Shown: in pieces, positions 19,244 to 28,694 of the stretch
Position numbering within the stretch: the first letter of the stretch is position 1
Layout: every line of letters starts with the position of its first letter
Source of the DNA: Acidobacteriota bacterium
GTDB lineage: Bacteria > Acidobacteriota > Terriglobia > Acidiferrales > UBA7541
DNA length: 64,000 nucleotides
Direction of reading: 5' to 3'
NCBI GenBank assembly: GCA_021788095.1
Contig: JAJYLB010000001.1
Span: 1 to 64,000 of the forward strand
Notes under the pieces: generated by a model
What the model saw: the letters and a program-made list of their open reading frames with translations, nothing else
What the model was told of the DNA's origin: nothing
Database searches by the model: none
Made by a program: the position numbers and the translations under genes

Positions 19244-21669
19244 TCATTCGTGGCGGAGCGCAACGATGGGATCGACCCTCATGGCGCGCCGGGCGGGGAA
19301 GTAACAGGCGGCAAGCGTGGCGAAAATCAGAAGCGCCGTGACGCCTAGGAATGTCACGGGGTCAGTTGCGCCCACGCCGAAAAGGAGGCTGCGAAAGAGC
19401 TGCGCGGCACCGAGCGCCGCGGGGATGCCGATGGCGATACCCACGAACGCCAGCCTCGCTCCGTGAGCGAGCACCATCCTCCTGATTTCACCGGGTTGTG
19501 CGCCAAGCGCGAGCCGTAAGCCGATTTCGTGGGTTCGCAGGCGGGCGGCGTAGGCGATCACGCCGTAAAGGCCTATCGCGGCCAGGAACAGCGCCAGGGC
19601 GCCGAAGATCCCGACGAACGTGCCGGCCATCCGCAAAGGGAAAGTGCGGGCTCCCGTGCGCGCGACGAGTGTCGAAACATCGAAAACGGGTAGATTGGCG
19701 TTGAGCTGGCGTATCGCCTGCGTGATTGCGCTGGCGGCGCCGCGGGGATCGCCTGCCGTGCGGACGTGCAGAGTTACCTCGGAGACGTAGGACTGAAACA
19801 GCGGCAGGTAGATGAAGGGCGCTGGCGGTTCGTTCAGATCGTAATAGTCGGTGGTTCGCGCGATGCCGACGATCGTCCTCCATTTGCCGTCCACTTTCAT
19901 CCGCTTGCCTACCGCATCCTGTCCGGGCCAATAGCGCTGGGCCAGCGCCTCGCTGACAATCGCCACGGGAGCGGAATCGGCGGAATCCGTGGCGGCGAAA
20001 CCGCGACCGCGGAGGAGCGGGATTTGCAGCGTCGAGAAGTAGCCGGGGCTGACGAGCGCGACGCCGGCGTTGACTGCTTCGTGAGGGCCGGGTACGTAAC
20101 CTTCCGGCTGGAACGAATCCGATCTGGAGCCGAAACCGAGTGGGACCCAGTCGGCAAGGCTGGCGGCGCGGACGCCGGCGAGCGCGCGCACGCTTTCGAG
20201 CACTTGGCGGTCGAAGGCGATGCCGCTTGCCGGCGTATAGCTGTTCGGAGCGAGATCGTAAGTCGCCAGCAAAACGCCGCGGGGATTGAAGCCGGGATCG
20301 AATCGGCCCACAGCCCGGAAGCTGCGGAGGAACAGTCCTGCGGAAACCAGCAGAACCACGGAGAGCGCAATCTGCATCACGGCCAACGCGCTGGCGAGCC
20401 GCCCGTGGCGGCGCCCTCCCGCCACGCTTCCCGCCTCCTCCTTGAGCACGGTCGACGGCTGGATAGCTGCGGCGCGGAGCGCGGGGAACAGGCCGAAGAG
20501 CAGGGCGGTGACCAACGAGAATCCGAGTGTGGCGACGAGCACGCGGCGATCCACATTCACCGCGACGTAGATGGGCAGATCGCTTACCGGCGCGAAGGCC
20601 ATGAACTGGGCAGAAGACCAAATCGTGGCGAGCAGGGCCAACCCGCCGCCGGCGAGCGAGAGCACGACGCTTTCCAGCAACTGCTGGCGCACCAGGGGCC
20701 TGCGCCCGGCGCCGAGCGCCAGCCGAACCGCCATCTCGCGCTGGCGCGAGACGCCGCGCGCCAGGAGCAGATTGGCCAGATTCGCGCACGCCAGCAGCAA
20801 CACCACCGCCGCGAGCGCGCCGAGGATCGGCATCAGCTGCGAAAAATAGGCGTTGGCTCCGTTGGGTGCGCGCCAGAGCGGATACAACGTGAGGGAATTT
20901 TCCCCGCGGTGCGAATCGGGGTACTGGCGCGCGATTTGTGCAAAGAGCGCGTTCGATTCGGCTTGCGCCTGTCCCCGGCCGACGCCCTCGCGCAGGCGGC
21001 CTAGCACGTTGAGCCAAGAAGTTCCGCGGTCTTCGAGCAGATCGCGGCCCTCCGGAAACAACGCCGGCGCCATCGTGATGGGCACCCAAATCTCCGCGCG
21101 AAGCCCGGATGTGCTGCCTTGGAAAATGGCCGGCGCGACGCCGACGATGGTAAAGGGGTGGAGATTGAGATGGATCGTTTGCCGAGGATCGCGCGACTCG
21201 CGCCGAAACGCGTTCGCCAGAGGCGATCGCTGATGACGGCGACGGGCGCGGAGTTTGGAGCCGCGTCTTCCGAGGGCAGGAAGCCGCGGCCCGAAGCCGG
21301 AACCACGCCTAACACGCGGAAGTAATTCGCCGTTACCAGCGTTCCCCAAACGTGCTCGGGTTTTCCTTGGCCGGTGAGGCTCAGCGGGGCGAGCCCGAAA
21401 GCGGTCATTCCCGAAAAACTGCTCGAGCGCTCGCGCAGGTCCTCGAAATCGAGATAGGAAAGTGAAGAGTCGCGGTTACGATTCACCGCCACCACTTGGC
21501 CCGTGCCGGCAAGACCGGGGATGGGGTGGAGCAGGGTGGCATTGACCCACGTGAACACCGTGCTGTTCGCCCCGATGCCGAGTGCAAGGGTAAGGAGAGC
21601 GATGACGACGAAGCCGGGGGACTTCAGGAGGATGCGAAGCGTGAAGCGCAACTCGCGGAGGTCGGCCAT
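19244..21669 (-). pseudogene. ADOP-type MacB/FtsX permease, interrupted by a one-base frameshift
   Basis: The N-terminal part (21669 down to about 21180) starts MADLRELRFTLRILLKSPGF, the usual first membrane helix and MacB periplasmic core of acidobacterial orphan permeases. The rest, with two FtsX domains and a tail ending ARRAMRVDPIVALRHE, continues in another frame from about 21180 to 19244. The break lies at the TTT run 21178-21180: one additional T (A on the coding strand) would join ASRAILGK to TIHLNLHPFTIVG and give one protein of about 808 residues. It is either a recent mutation or an assembly or base-calling error. Such permeases usually lack a linked ATPase; their substrate is unknown. 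Confidence 0.85.
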
Positions 21670-21844
21670 GAGGGAATCCTCTCGAGCCGCCGGTCGCGCC
21701 CGCCCCCGCGATTATACACACTTCGACCTTGAGTGGCTCACCGGCAAAGAAATCGATGGAGCCCCTAGGTGGAGGTGCGGCGAACCCGGTTGGCCAGGCA
21801 AGCGGGTTCGCCAGTTGTCTCCCGCGGCGGGCCGGCCGGAATGC

Positions 21845-22102
21845 TCAGCCGCGCGCCGAGGCTGCCTTCTGCTTCCTTACTTTCGCCCAGCGCGCTCTCT
21901 GGGCGTCCGCGATTCTTTTCCGTGCGGCTGCCGAAAGGCGGCGGCGCCCTCTCTTCCTTCCCTTTCGCGCCGGTCCGGCGGCGGAGCCGGCGCTAACGAG
22001 CCGGCTCACGGCGGTAATCGCTTTGTCGAGGCGGCCGAGTTCTCTTGCCGCGTGCGCTCTCGAGTCGCGCAGGTCTTTCAGCATCTCTGCCAGGTTAGCC
22101 AT
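21845..22102 (-). CDS. Small basic protein of unknown function
   Basis: This 85-residue product is very rich in Arg, Lys and Ala. Residues 1-40 look like an amphipathic helix (MANLAEMLKDLRDSRAHAAR), and the C-terminal half has a highly basic tract followed by RKRIADAQRARWAKVRKQ. The shape suggests a nucleic-acid-binding or small regulatory protein, but the family is not identified. A GAGGAAAAAGAG stretch precedes the ATG at 22102, supporting translation. It stands alone between two permease genes. Confidence 0.65.
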   Translation of the reverse strand: MANLAEMLKDLRDSRAHAARELGRLDKAITAVSRLVSAGSAAGPARKGRKRGRRRLSAAARKRIADAQRARWAKVRKQKAASARG

Positions 22103-22308
22103 CGTTATCTCTTTTTCCTCACCCTTGATTTGTCATAACTCACCGAACCACTATACACGAGACTCGGCCAACTTACCCTGACTTATTCCGGTTTCCAGCC
22201 CAGTTACTCGAAGGCCCTCCAGGGGCCTTAGTCGTGTACTGCCCAAGGCCCATTAGCCCGCCTCTTTCCCGCAGACTTATACGCAAACTCACGCGCGCCA
22301 AAACGCTT

Positions 22309-22430
22309 TCATCCTGAAGCCGCCTCCCGTCCCGAAGATTCGGGATTCGGGAGCGGCCCAAGGATTCCGTGGGCTCGACGGTAGATCGGGATTCTTCGCT
22401 CTGATGAACCGCATAGGGGCTCAGAACGAG
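22309..22430. repeat. Dispersed repeat, copy 1 of 2
   Basis: The segment runs from TCATCCTGA to GGGGCTCAGA and matches 34680-34776 through the shared blocks GCTCGACGGT and GATCGGGATTCTTCGC. This copy contains an extra GTCCCGAAGATTCGGGAT palindrome. The ends of the second copy are roughly inverted (GTCATCCTGA and TCAGCATGAC), as in small non-autonomous elements. Confidence 0.7.
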
Positions 22431-22512
22431 CGCCGCAGTTTCAGAGATGATAGCTCCGGTTGCGGTGTTGAGCCAATTCTTCAAGAAGAGAGCGGGTTAG
22501 GACTGTCGCGAA

Positions 22513-22550
22513 GGGCGTGCTTTCCTGGCCGGAAAGCATGGTGCGGAAGG
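22513..22550. repeat. Partial copy of the tRNA-Leu 3' end and its hairpin
   Basis: These 38 bases match 22636-22673 with one difference. They contain the last bases of the tRNA acceptor stem with CCA and the adjoining hairpin, but none of the rest of the tRNA. The copies are direct repeats with 85 bases between them. Confidence 0.85.
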
Positions 22551-22639
22551 TGGGACGAGCTTGTCCCGAACACTAGCCGAGGGAAACCAACACGGGAGGG
22601 CCCTTCGGCTCACCCCCCAAAGCGGGGCTCGCTCAGGGC

Positions 22640-22662
22640 ATGCTTTCCTGGCCGGAAAGCAT
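22640..22662 (-). terminator. Hairpin directly after tRNA-Leu
   Basis: ATGCTTTCC and GGAAAGCAT pair as a 9 bp stem with a 5-base loop, starting at the last base of the tRNA. No T-run follows on the minus strand, so it may be a processing or Rho-assisted stop, not a classic intrinsic terminator. Confidence 0.4.
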
Positions 22663-22748
22663 GGTGCGGAAGGAGGGAGTCGAACCCACACGGCCTTTCG
22701 GCCACAGGATCCTAAGTCCTGTGCGTCTGCCAGTTCCGCCACTTCCGC
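22662..22748 (-). tRNA. tRNA-Leu (anticodon UAG)
   Basis: An 87-base class II tRNA with encoded CCA. The acceptor stem is GCGGAAG/CTTCCGC, the anticodon stem CAGGA/TCCTG with loop CTTAGGA, so the anticodon is UAG. A long variable arm with a GGCC...GGCC hairpin and a T-loop GGTTCGACTCC are present. It reads CUA and, by wobble, other CUN leucine codons. Confidence 0.96.
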
Positions 22749-22763
22749 ATAGCGCCGCAGCTC

Positions 22764-22769
22764 ATTGTA
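22764..22769 (-). promoter_or_regulatory. Likely -10 box of the tRNA-Leu promoter
   Basis: On the minus strand TACAAT lies 15 bases before the tRNA. No good -35 match is seen at the right distance, so only the -10 is proposed. Confidence 0.4.
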
Positions 22770-22810
22770 TTACAGCTTGCGCCAGGGGTCTCGAAGACAC
22801 CGCTAAAGTC

Positions 22811-25216
22811 CTATGCGTGCCGCACGGCATCCAGGGGATTGACCTTGATCCACGGCCGCGCGGAAACATACGCGACGCCCAGCGAAACCGCCAGCATGAT
22901 CGCCGCCACCGGAACCAGCACAGACCACTCCACCGCCCCAATCCCGTAAAACTCGGATCGCAGCAGAATCGTGGCCGCAACGCCCAGCCCGATTCCCATG
23001 GCCGTGCCTGCCCCGGCCACCAGGAGCGTTTGCCGGAAGATCATCCTCAGCAAATGCCACGGCTGCGCTCCCAGCGCCACGCGAATACCGAGTTCCCGCT
23101 TCCGCTCGCTCACCGAATAGGAAATCGCGCCGAAGAGCCCAGCGATGGCGAGAACAAGCCCGAGCGCGCCGAGCACAGCCATTCCGCCGGCCACGATGCG
23201 TTCGGGCAGCAGCGTGAGGTTTTCCATACCCTGCAGGGTCATGGGACCGAAGGGATTGCCCAAGCCCGTTCTTTCAACGGCGTGCGCCAGCGGCTGCACC
23301 CACAATCGCGGATCGCCTCTCGTCCTCGCAATCACGCTGAGTTGGGCGTGGTAATGCTGGCTCAGCGCGTAGTAGAAGTACGGCTGCGGACTCTCGTCCA
23401 GTCCGTCGTACTTCCCGTTGCCTACCACGCCCACTACCACCGCAGGCTGCGGCGGATTCCCCGTAAGGAGCGAGCGGCCCACCGCCGTCTGCCCCGGCCA
23501 AAGCTTCTCCGCCATCTTCCGGTTGACGACAATCGCTTCGGGACCAAGCCCGGCGTCGGAAGCCTGAAAAGTCCGGCCTTCCAGCAAAGGAATGCCCAGC
23601 GTGCGGAAATAGCCGACGCCGGCAACGCCGGAGTCGATGGCGATCGGCTTAGCGGCCCCGGGAAGGCGTACCGGCACGCTCGTCTTATCGAAGAGCGGAA
23701 AGCTTCCGAGCGCCGCCGATTCGACTCCGGGTAGCGCTCGGACCGCCCGGCTCACCTTCGTGTAAAGCTGTTTCCCTTGTGCCTCCGTGTATCCTTCCTC
23801 CCCGATGGGCATCTCCTCGGCTACGATGTTGCGTGCCGAAAAGCCGGGATTGACGTGGCGCAGGTTGTACAAGCTGCGTTCGCACAGCCCCATGCCCACC
23901 AGTACCAGCGTGCAGACGGCCACCTGCACGATGACGAGGGCGTTGCGGCGAATGGCTTTCCGCGTGCCGCCAATCACAATTTCGCCGCTGAGGACTTGCG
24001 CCAGTTGCCGCGAGGAGGCGTAGAGCGCGCCTGGGAGACCCGTGGCCAGGATGGCGAGGAAGGTGAGTCCGAGCGTCGCGGCGGCAACCGCGACCCCGAA
24101 GTGCAGTTTCAACCCGAGCGTGTATGTGCCCCCCAGCATGGGAACGCCGACGCTGAACGAGGAATAGCGATGCACCACGAATACGGCAAGCGCGTAGCCC
24201 ATTGCGGCACTCGCCGCGCAGAGGATCGCGCCCTCGCGAAGAAACTCGCGAATCAGCCGGCTCCGCGGCGCTCCCAGCGCGAGCTTGATGGTCGCTTCTT
24301 GCCGCCGGCCCACGGCCAGTGCCAGCAGGAGATTGGCGACGTTGGCGCAAGCGATCAGGAGAACGAGCAGAACCAGCGCGAGCAGCACCGCGACCATCTC
24401 CTCCGCGGCCGGAATGGCTTCCGGGGGCAGGAGCGTGGCCCGCGTCAGCACCGCCGTGCGGTCCTTCTCCTCCTTCGGATAGGCCGCCTCGAGTTGCCGC
24501 GAAAGCACCGCAAGATCCGCCCGCGCTTGCTCGCGGCTGGCTCCCGGCTTCAGCCTCGCGAGCAGATATAGGTGACGCTGGCCGCGGTCGTTCGAGATAT
24601 CCGCGCCCGAAAGCGGGACCAGCAAATCGCCGTTCACCCCGAAGAGAGACCCGGTGAAACTCTTGGGCGCGACCCCGATGACCGTGTCCGACCCGACGAG
24701 CGTGCCGATGATGTGCGGATCGGAGCCGAGCCGCCGCCAGCAGGAATAGGTCATGACGGCAACCGGAGTCTGCGACTTGCCTTTCTCGGCGGCAAAGAAG
24801 CTCCCGAGGAAGGGGCGCAGGCCCAACACCGAGAAATAGTTCCTCGAAACGGTACCGTAGGCGAAAACCGCCATCGGTTTATGCACTTGGTCCGCCGCGC
24901 CATAGGTTTGGCGCCCCGCCGAGATCATCTCCGCGAGCGCGGCAACGCCCGAGAAAGCGTGACTGTTGTCCCGAAAGTATCCGTAATCGGGGTACGACAT
25001 GTGGCCGAAGGCCTTCCCGGGCGCGCGCTGGTAGATCGCCACCAGGCGATTCGGCGAAACGCCCGCGGGCGCGACCAGCACCGCCGTGTTCGAAACGCTC
25101 AGGCAAATCACGGCCAGAGTCATCGCCACCGAAAGCGAAAAAATCGCGATCGCGATCACTCGCCAGTTCTTGCGCAAAAAGCGGACCGAGCGAACGAGGG
25201 ATTTCATGCCGTCCAT
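22811..25216 (-). CDS. ADOP-type MacB/FtsX permease (intact)
   Basis: This 801-residue membrane protein has an N-terminal helix followed by a MacB-like periplasmic core, an FtsX domain with three helices (about 270-400), a second MacB-like core, and a second FtsX domain ending PWIKVNPLDAVRHA. Duplicated permease units in one chain without a neighbouring ATPase are the mark of the acidobacterial ADOP group. The substrate is unknown; related systems move lipids, peptides or drugs. The start at 25216 could instead be the ATG nine bases later. It lacks the short N-terminal prefix domain seen in the padR-linked permease. Confidence 0.9.
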   Translation of the reverse strand: MDGMKSLVRSVRFLRKNWRVIAIAIFSLSVAMTLAVICLSVSNTAVLVAPAGVSPNRLVAIYQRAPGKAFGHMSYPDYGYFRDNSHAFSGVAALAEMISAGRQTYGAADQVHKPMAVFAYGTVSRNYFSVLGLRPFLGSFFAAEKGKSQTPVAVMTYSCWRRLGSDPHIIGTLVGSDTVIGVAPKSFTGSLFGVNGDLLVPLSGADISNDRGQRHLYLLARLKPGASREQARADLAVLSRQLEAAYPKEEKDRTAVLTRATLLPPEAIPAAEEMVAVLLALVLLVLLIACANVANLLLALAVGRRQEATIKLALGAPRSRLIREFLREGAILCAASAAMGYALAVFVVHRYSSFSVGVPMLGGTYTLGLKLHFGVAVAAATLGLTFLAILATGLPGALYASSRQLAQVLSGEIVIGGTRKAIRRNALVIVQVAVCTLVLVGMGLCERSLYNLRHVNPGFSARNIVAEEMPIGEEGYTEAQGKQLYTKVSRAVRALPGVESAALGSFPLFDKTSVPVRLPGAAKPIAIDSGVAGVGYFRTLGIPLLEGRTFQASDAGLGPEAIVVNRKMAEKLWPGQTAVGRSLLTGNPPQPAVVVGVVGNGKYDGLDESPQPYFYYALSQHYHAQLSVIARTRGDPRLWVQPLAHAVERTGLGNPFGPMTLQGMENLTLLPERIVAGGMAVLGALGLVLAIAGLFGAISYSVSERKRELGIRVALGAQPWHLLRMIFRQTLLVAGAGTAMGIGLGVAATILLRSEFYGIGAVEWSVLVPVAAIMLAVSLGVAYVSARPWIKVNPLDAVRHA

Positions 25217-25533
25217 TTTACTCTAGCCGCGGCTTTGCCGGCATTCTTCTGGTGCGGAGGCCTGCCCGCAGCCGTGCCGGGGCATTCGTAGGGGCGACCC
25301 TTGTGGTCGCCCGCCTTCGCGGTGGCGCAGGCATTCTTGCCTGCGCATCTTTGTATCACGGTAATGTGAAAGAAGTTCTACGGGGTGAGAAGGCGCCGTC
25401 GGCCGTCGGCATTTCGAAGAGGTCCAGTACCGAGAGACGCTGGGAGGTCGATGGCACGCCGAAGTTACGGGAGGCCGCAGCAGGCGCCACGCTCCGCGGG
25501 TCGCCGATCGCTGGCCATCGTCCTCCGTCTATC
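25217..25533. other. Intergenic stretch with palindromic repeats
   Basis: No gene is seen. It contains the GGGCGACC palindrome (25288-25313) and a GCGCAGGCATTCTTGCCTGC hairpin near 25326. The leader of the downstream permease must lie here. Confidence 0.6.
25288..25313. repeat. Short palindromic repeat, GGGCGACC family
   Basis: It is nearly the same as the copies at 189-214 and 37625-37650. Confidence 0.75.
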
Positions 25534-28171
25534 TCACTCCCAGCGCAGCGCGACGACCGGATCGACGCGCGCGGCACGCAAGGCAGGACCCAGGCACGCG
25601 GCGACGGCCGCTGCGGCGAGCAGCGCGGGCACAGCGGCAAACGTCAGCGGATCGAGCGGAGAGACGCCGAAGAGGAACCAAGCCAGCAAACGCGCGAGCG
25701 CCGCCGCTCCCGCCACGCCGATCGCGATGCCCGCGAGCGCCAGCCACAGCGCTTGCCGCAATACCATTCCCAGAACTTCGCGAGGTTGGGCGCCCATGGC
25801 CAGCCGAATCCCCATTTCATGCGCGCGCCGGCGCACCGCATCCGACATCAATCCGTAGATGCCGAGCACGGCCAGAACGAGCGCCAAGCCGGCAAACAGC
25901 CCCAGCAGCGCGGTTTGGAAGCGGGGCGCCGCGAGTGAGGTCGAAATCATTTCGTTCAGCGTCTGGGGCCGCGAGACCTCCGCGCCCGCGGCCCCTTCCT
26001 GCACCGCCTGCCGCAACACGTTCGTTACGACCAGCGGATCGCCTGCCGTGCGCACCAGCAGCGCGTTGCCTGGGCCCGGAGACTGGGTGATAGGCACGTA
26101 GATCGTGAACCAGGGTTTCACGTCCAAACGAAAGGAGTGGACGTTGCCGACCACACCGACAACGGTCTCCATTTTGTTGTCCACGGTTTGGACTTCTTGC
26201 CCCAGCGGGTCGCGCCCGTGGAACCCGGGCGCTCCCCGCGCCGCTTCATTGATGATGGCCACAGGCTCCGAAGTTACCGTGTCCGCGGCCGTGAAAGCCC
26301 TGCCCTCGACGATGGGTATGCCGAGCGTACGGAAGTAATCGGGGCTGACGGTGAGACCGCTAAACCCGCCCCCTTCGCCGTTCAGGAGCGGAGCGGGCGC
26401 CCATAGGAACATTTCCTGGATCTGGCTGTTGGCAAATAGCGCCTCAAAGAGCGGGGGGGGGTCCGAACGCGGCGTCTTGGACTCCGGGCAGAGCGCGGAC
26501 GCGCTCGAGGACCCGCTGATAAAAGACGGCCTGGCTTGTGGGCGTCTTGTAGGCAGTACCCACGAGCGAAACTTCGGTGCTGACCACATGCGCGGCGCGA
26601 AATCCCGGGTTCACATGCACGATCTTCCAGAAGCTGTGGACCAAGAGCCCCGCGCTGATCGTGAGCGTGCAAGCCAGCGCAATCTGCGCCACGGCGAGCA
26701 GGTTCCGCAGCCGGCTCGCCGCCCAGCTTCGGCCTGGCCCGACCGCTCCGGGAGCGCTCGACCTCAGCGCTTCGCCCGGCGCCAGCCGCGAAGCAGCCAG
26801 TGCCGGCAGCAGGCCGCTCAGGATCGTTGTCGCTAGCGCTGCGGCAACGGCAAATCCCAACACCCGGGAGTCGAGCGTGATGCCTCGCGCCAGCAACGGC
26901 GACACCGGCGCCACCGCTCGCGCCAGCTCGATTCCCGGCCAGCCGATGAGCACGCCGAGGCCGGCGCCGGCAACCGAGATCAACAGGCTTTCCGTCAGCA
27001 ACTCGCGCACCAGCCGGCCGCGCGTCGCCCCCAGCGCCGACCGCAGCGCGAGTTCCTGGAAGCGATCGGCGCCGCGCGCGAGCAGCAAGTTGGCGACGTC
27101 GGCGCAAGCGATCAGGAGCAGGAGGACTACGGCGGCGGAGAGCAACAACACCAGCGGGCCAGTGAACCCCACCAGGCTCCGCTGGAGCGATTCCGCGCGC
27201 GCGTGCCGTGAGAGAGCCTGCATGATACTGAAAGGCAGGGTCTTCACGATCGCATCGAGTTCCGCATCCGCCTGGGCCAAGCTCGCGCCCGGCGCCAGCC
27301 GCGCGACCTGCCGCATCCCAGAGAGCCCCGGAAAGGCCGAGGTCGATTCCGCCGGGAGCGGAGTCCATACCCGAGTCCAATCGGGAAAATCGAATCCCTT
27401 CGGCAAAACCCCAATCACCGTGAACGGCTTGCCATTGAGTTCGATGGTTTTGCCGAGCACCGCAGGCGAGCCGCCGTACCGCTCCTGCCAGAAGCCATAA
27501 CTCAACTCCGCCACGGTTTCGCCGCGCGTCTCGGGCCCGAGTCCGCGGCCGATCTTCGGTTCGAGGCCGAATAGCCGAAAGAAATTGCTGGAGACCTCGC
27601 TGATCTGTATCTGCCCCAGAGCTTCAGCGCCCGCGCCGCTGTCTAAACTTACCGGTCCGGAAAGGCACAGCGTGGGAAACTCGATCGTGTGTACGCGATC
27701 GATCCAGGAGACGTGCGCATGGCCCGACGCTTGGCCCTTCTGGGTTGTGGGAAGCCAGCGCGTGACCGGAGGCGCAGCGAAGGTCACCAGCCGGCTCGCG
27801 TCCTTGAGGGGCAGGGGGCGCAGGTACGCGGCACTCACGATGGAAAAGATAGCGGTGTTGGTGCCGATGCCGAGCTCGAGTGCCAAAACGGCGGCGAGCG
27901 TGAATCCCGGGCTCTTCGTCAGCGAGCGCACGGCGTAGCGCGCTTCCCGCCAGATTCCCTCGATCGCGCCCGGCATCCAGGCCTCTCGCATGGATTCCTT
28001 GAGCGTCTCGGGATTACCCAGCGCCCGCCGCGCCGCCCGCCGCGCCTGTTCGGGGCTCATGCCCGCTGCGAGGTTCTCCTTCGTGCGCTCCTCGAGGTGA
28101 AAGCGCAGCTCTTCTTCCAGCTCACTTTCGAACTCTCTCCGCCCAAACAGTTTCGGAAGCCGTCTTGCCAT
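25534..28171 (-). pseudogene. ADOP-type permease with prefix domain, frameshifted in a run of nine C
   Basis: The first part (28171 to 26444) begins MARRLPKLFGRREFESELEE, a cytoplasmic prefix domain typical of PadR-linked acidobacterial permeases, followed by the first membrane helix, MacB core and FtsX domain. The second part (to 25534) carries the remaining core and FtsX domain and ends ARVDPVVALRWE. The frames meet at the G run 26453-26461 (nine C on the coding strand). With eight C the reading would pass from FGPPP straight into LFEALFANSQ and give about 878 residues. GAGGGAGCAACG precedes the ATG. It is 36 bases after padR and probably in its operon. Confidence 0.85.
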
Positions 28172-28207
28172 CGTTGCTCCCTCGCGCCGGCCAACACGCT
28201 CCCGGGG

Positions 28208-28531
28208 TCAGGCGAAGCGCAAAACCTTCGCCACCGCCCCCGCCACCCGCTCCCAACTCTCTTCCGCCTCCGCCAATCGCTTCCGGCCGGCCGGCGTCAG
28301 CCGGTAGAACTTGGCCCGGCGATGGTTTTCGGTCACCCGCCACTCCGAGCGGATCCATCCCTTGCGCTCCATGCGGTGCAGGGCAGGATAGAGCGAGCCT
28401 TCCTCGACGTGGAGAATTTCGCCGGAAATCTGCTGGATGCGCGCGGTGATGCCGAAGCCGTGCAGCGGCCCGCGGGCGAGCACCTTCAGCGCGAGCAGGT
28501 CGATCGCTCCTTGCAGTTTGTCGCCGCTCAC
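28208..28531 (-). CDS. PadR-family transcriptional regulator
   Basis: This 107-residue protein is a winged-helix PadR repressor: ALKVLARGPLHGFGI forms the start of the DNA-binding helix set, VEEGSLYPALHRMERKGWI the recognition part, and the wing is NHRRAKFYRLTPAGRKRL. Members often repress a neighbouring transporter and their own gene until a ligand binds. It precedes a permease on the same strand. The GTG at 28531 has GGAGAGAGG ahead and a perfect palindrome at 28540-28551 that is probably its operator. Confidence 0.94.
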   Translation of the reverse strand: MSGDKLQGAIDLLALKVLARGPLHGFGITARIQQISGEILHVEEGSLYPALHRMERKGWIRSEWRVTENHRRAKFYRLTPAGRKRLAEAEESWERVAGAVAKVLRFA

Positions 28532-28539
28532 CCTCTCTC

Positions 28540-28551
28540 CTAGACGTCTAG
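28540..28551. promoter_or_regulatory. Probable PadR operator
   Basis: CTAGACGTCTAG is a perfect 12-base palindrome nine bases before the padR start. It overlaps the ribosome binding region, so a bound repressor would block the transcript start or leader. Autoregulation is an inference from this placement. Confidence 0.6.
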
Positions 28552-28694
28552 GGCAGATGCATCCTGACGCCGTTCCCCGCCGCTGTCAAGCCCTCCTCAC
28601 AGGCCCTCCTCACTTGACAAGCCATTCACCGGCAGCCATCTTTAATGGCCTTCCTCATTGCGGTGGGGAAACTTCGGCAGGGGAACAGGCTCGA

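Larger units (their letters stand above)
22103..22661. other. Intergenic stretch with repeats, no gene seen
   Basis: No convincing coding region is seen. The stretch holds the likely leader of the small basic protein gene, one copy of a dispersed repeat (22309-22430) and a partial copy of the tRNA-Leu 3' end (22513-22550). Confidence 0.6.

Noticed and set aside
21001-21669. Programmed frameshift in the first permease
   Set aside because: The junction has no slippery heptamer with a stimulator, and a single-base fix restores the frame; mutation or error is more likely.
22640-23734. Plus-strand frame of 364 codons starting at tRNA-Leu
   Set aside because: Its first residues are the translated reverse strand of a tRNA, and the rest is antisense to an intact permease.
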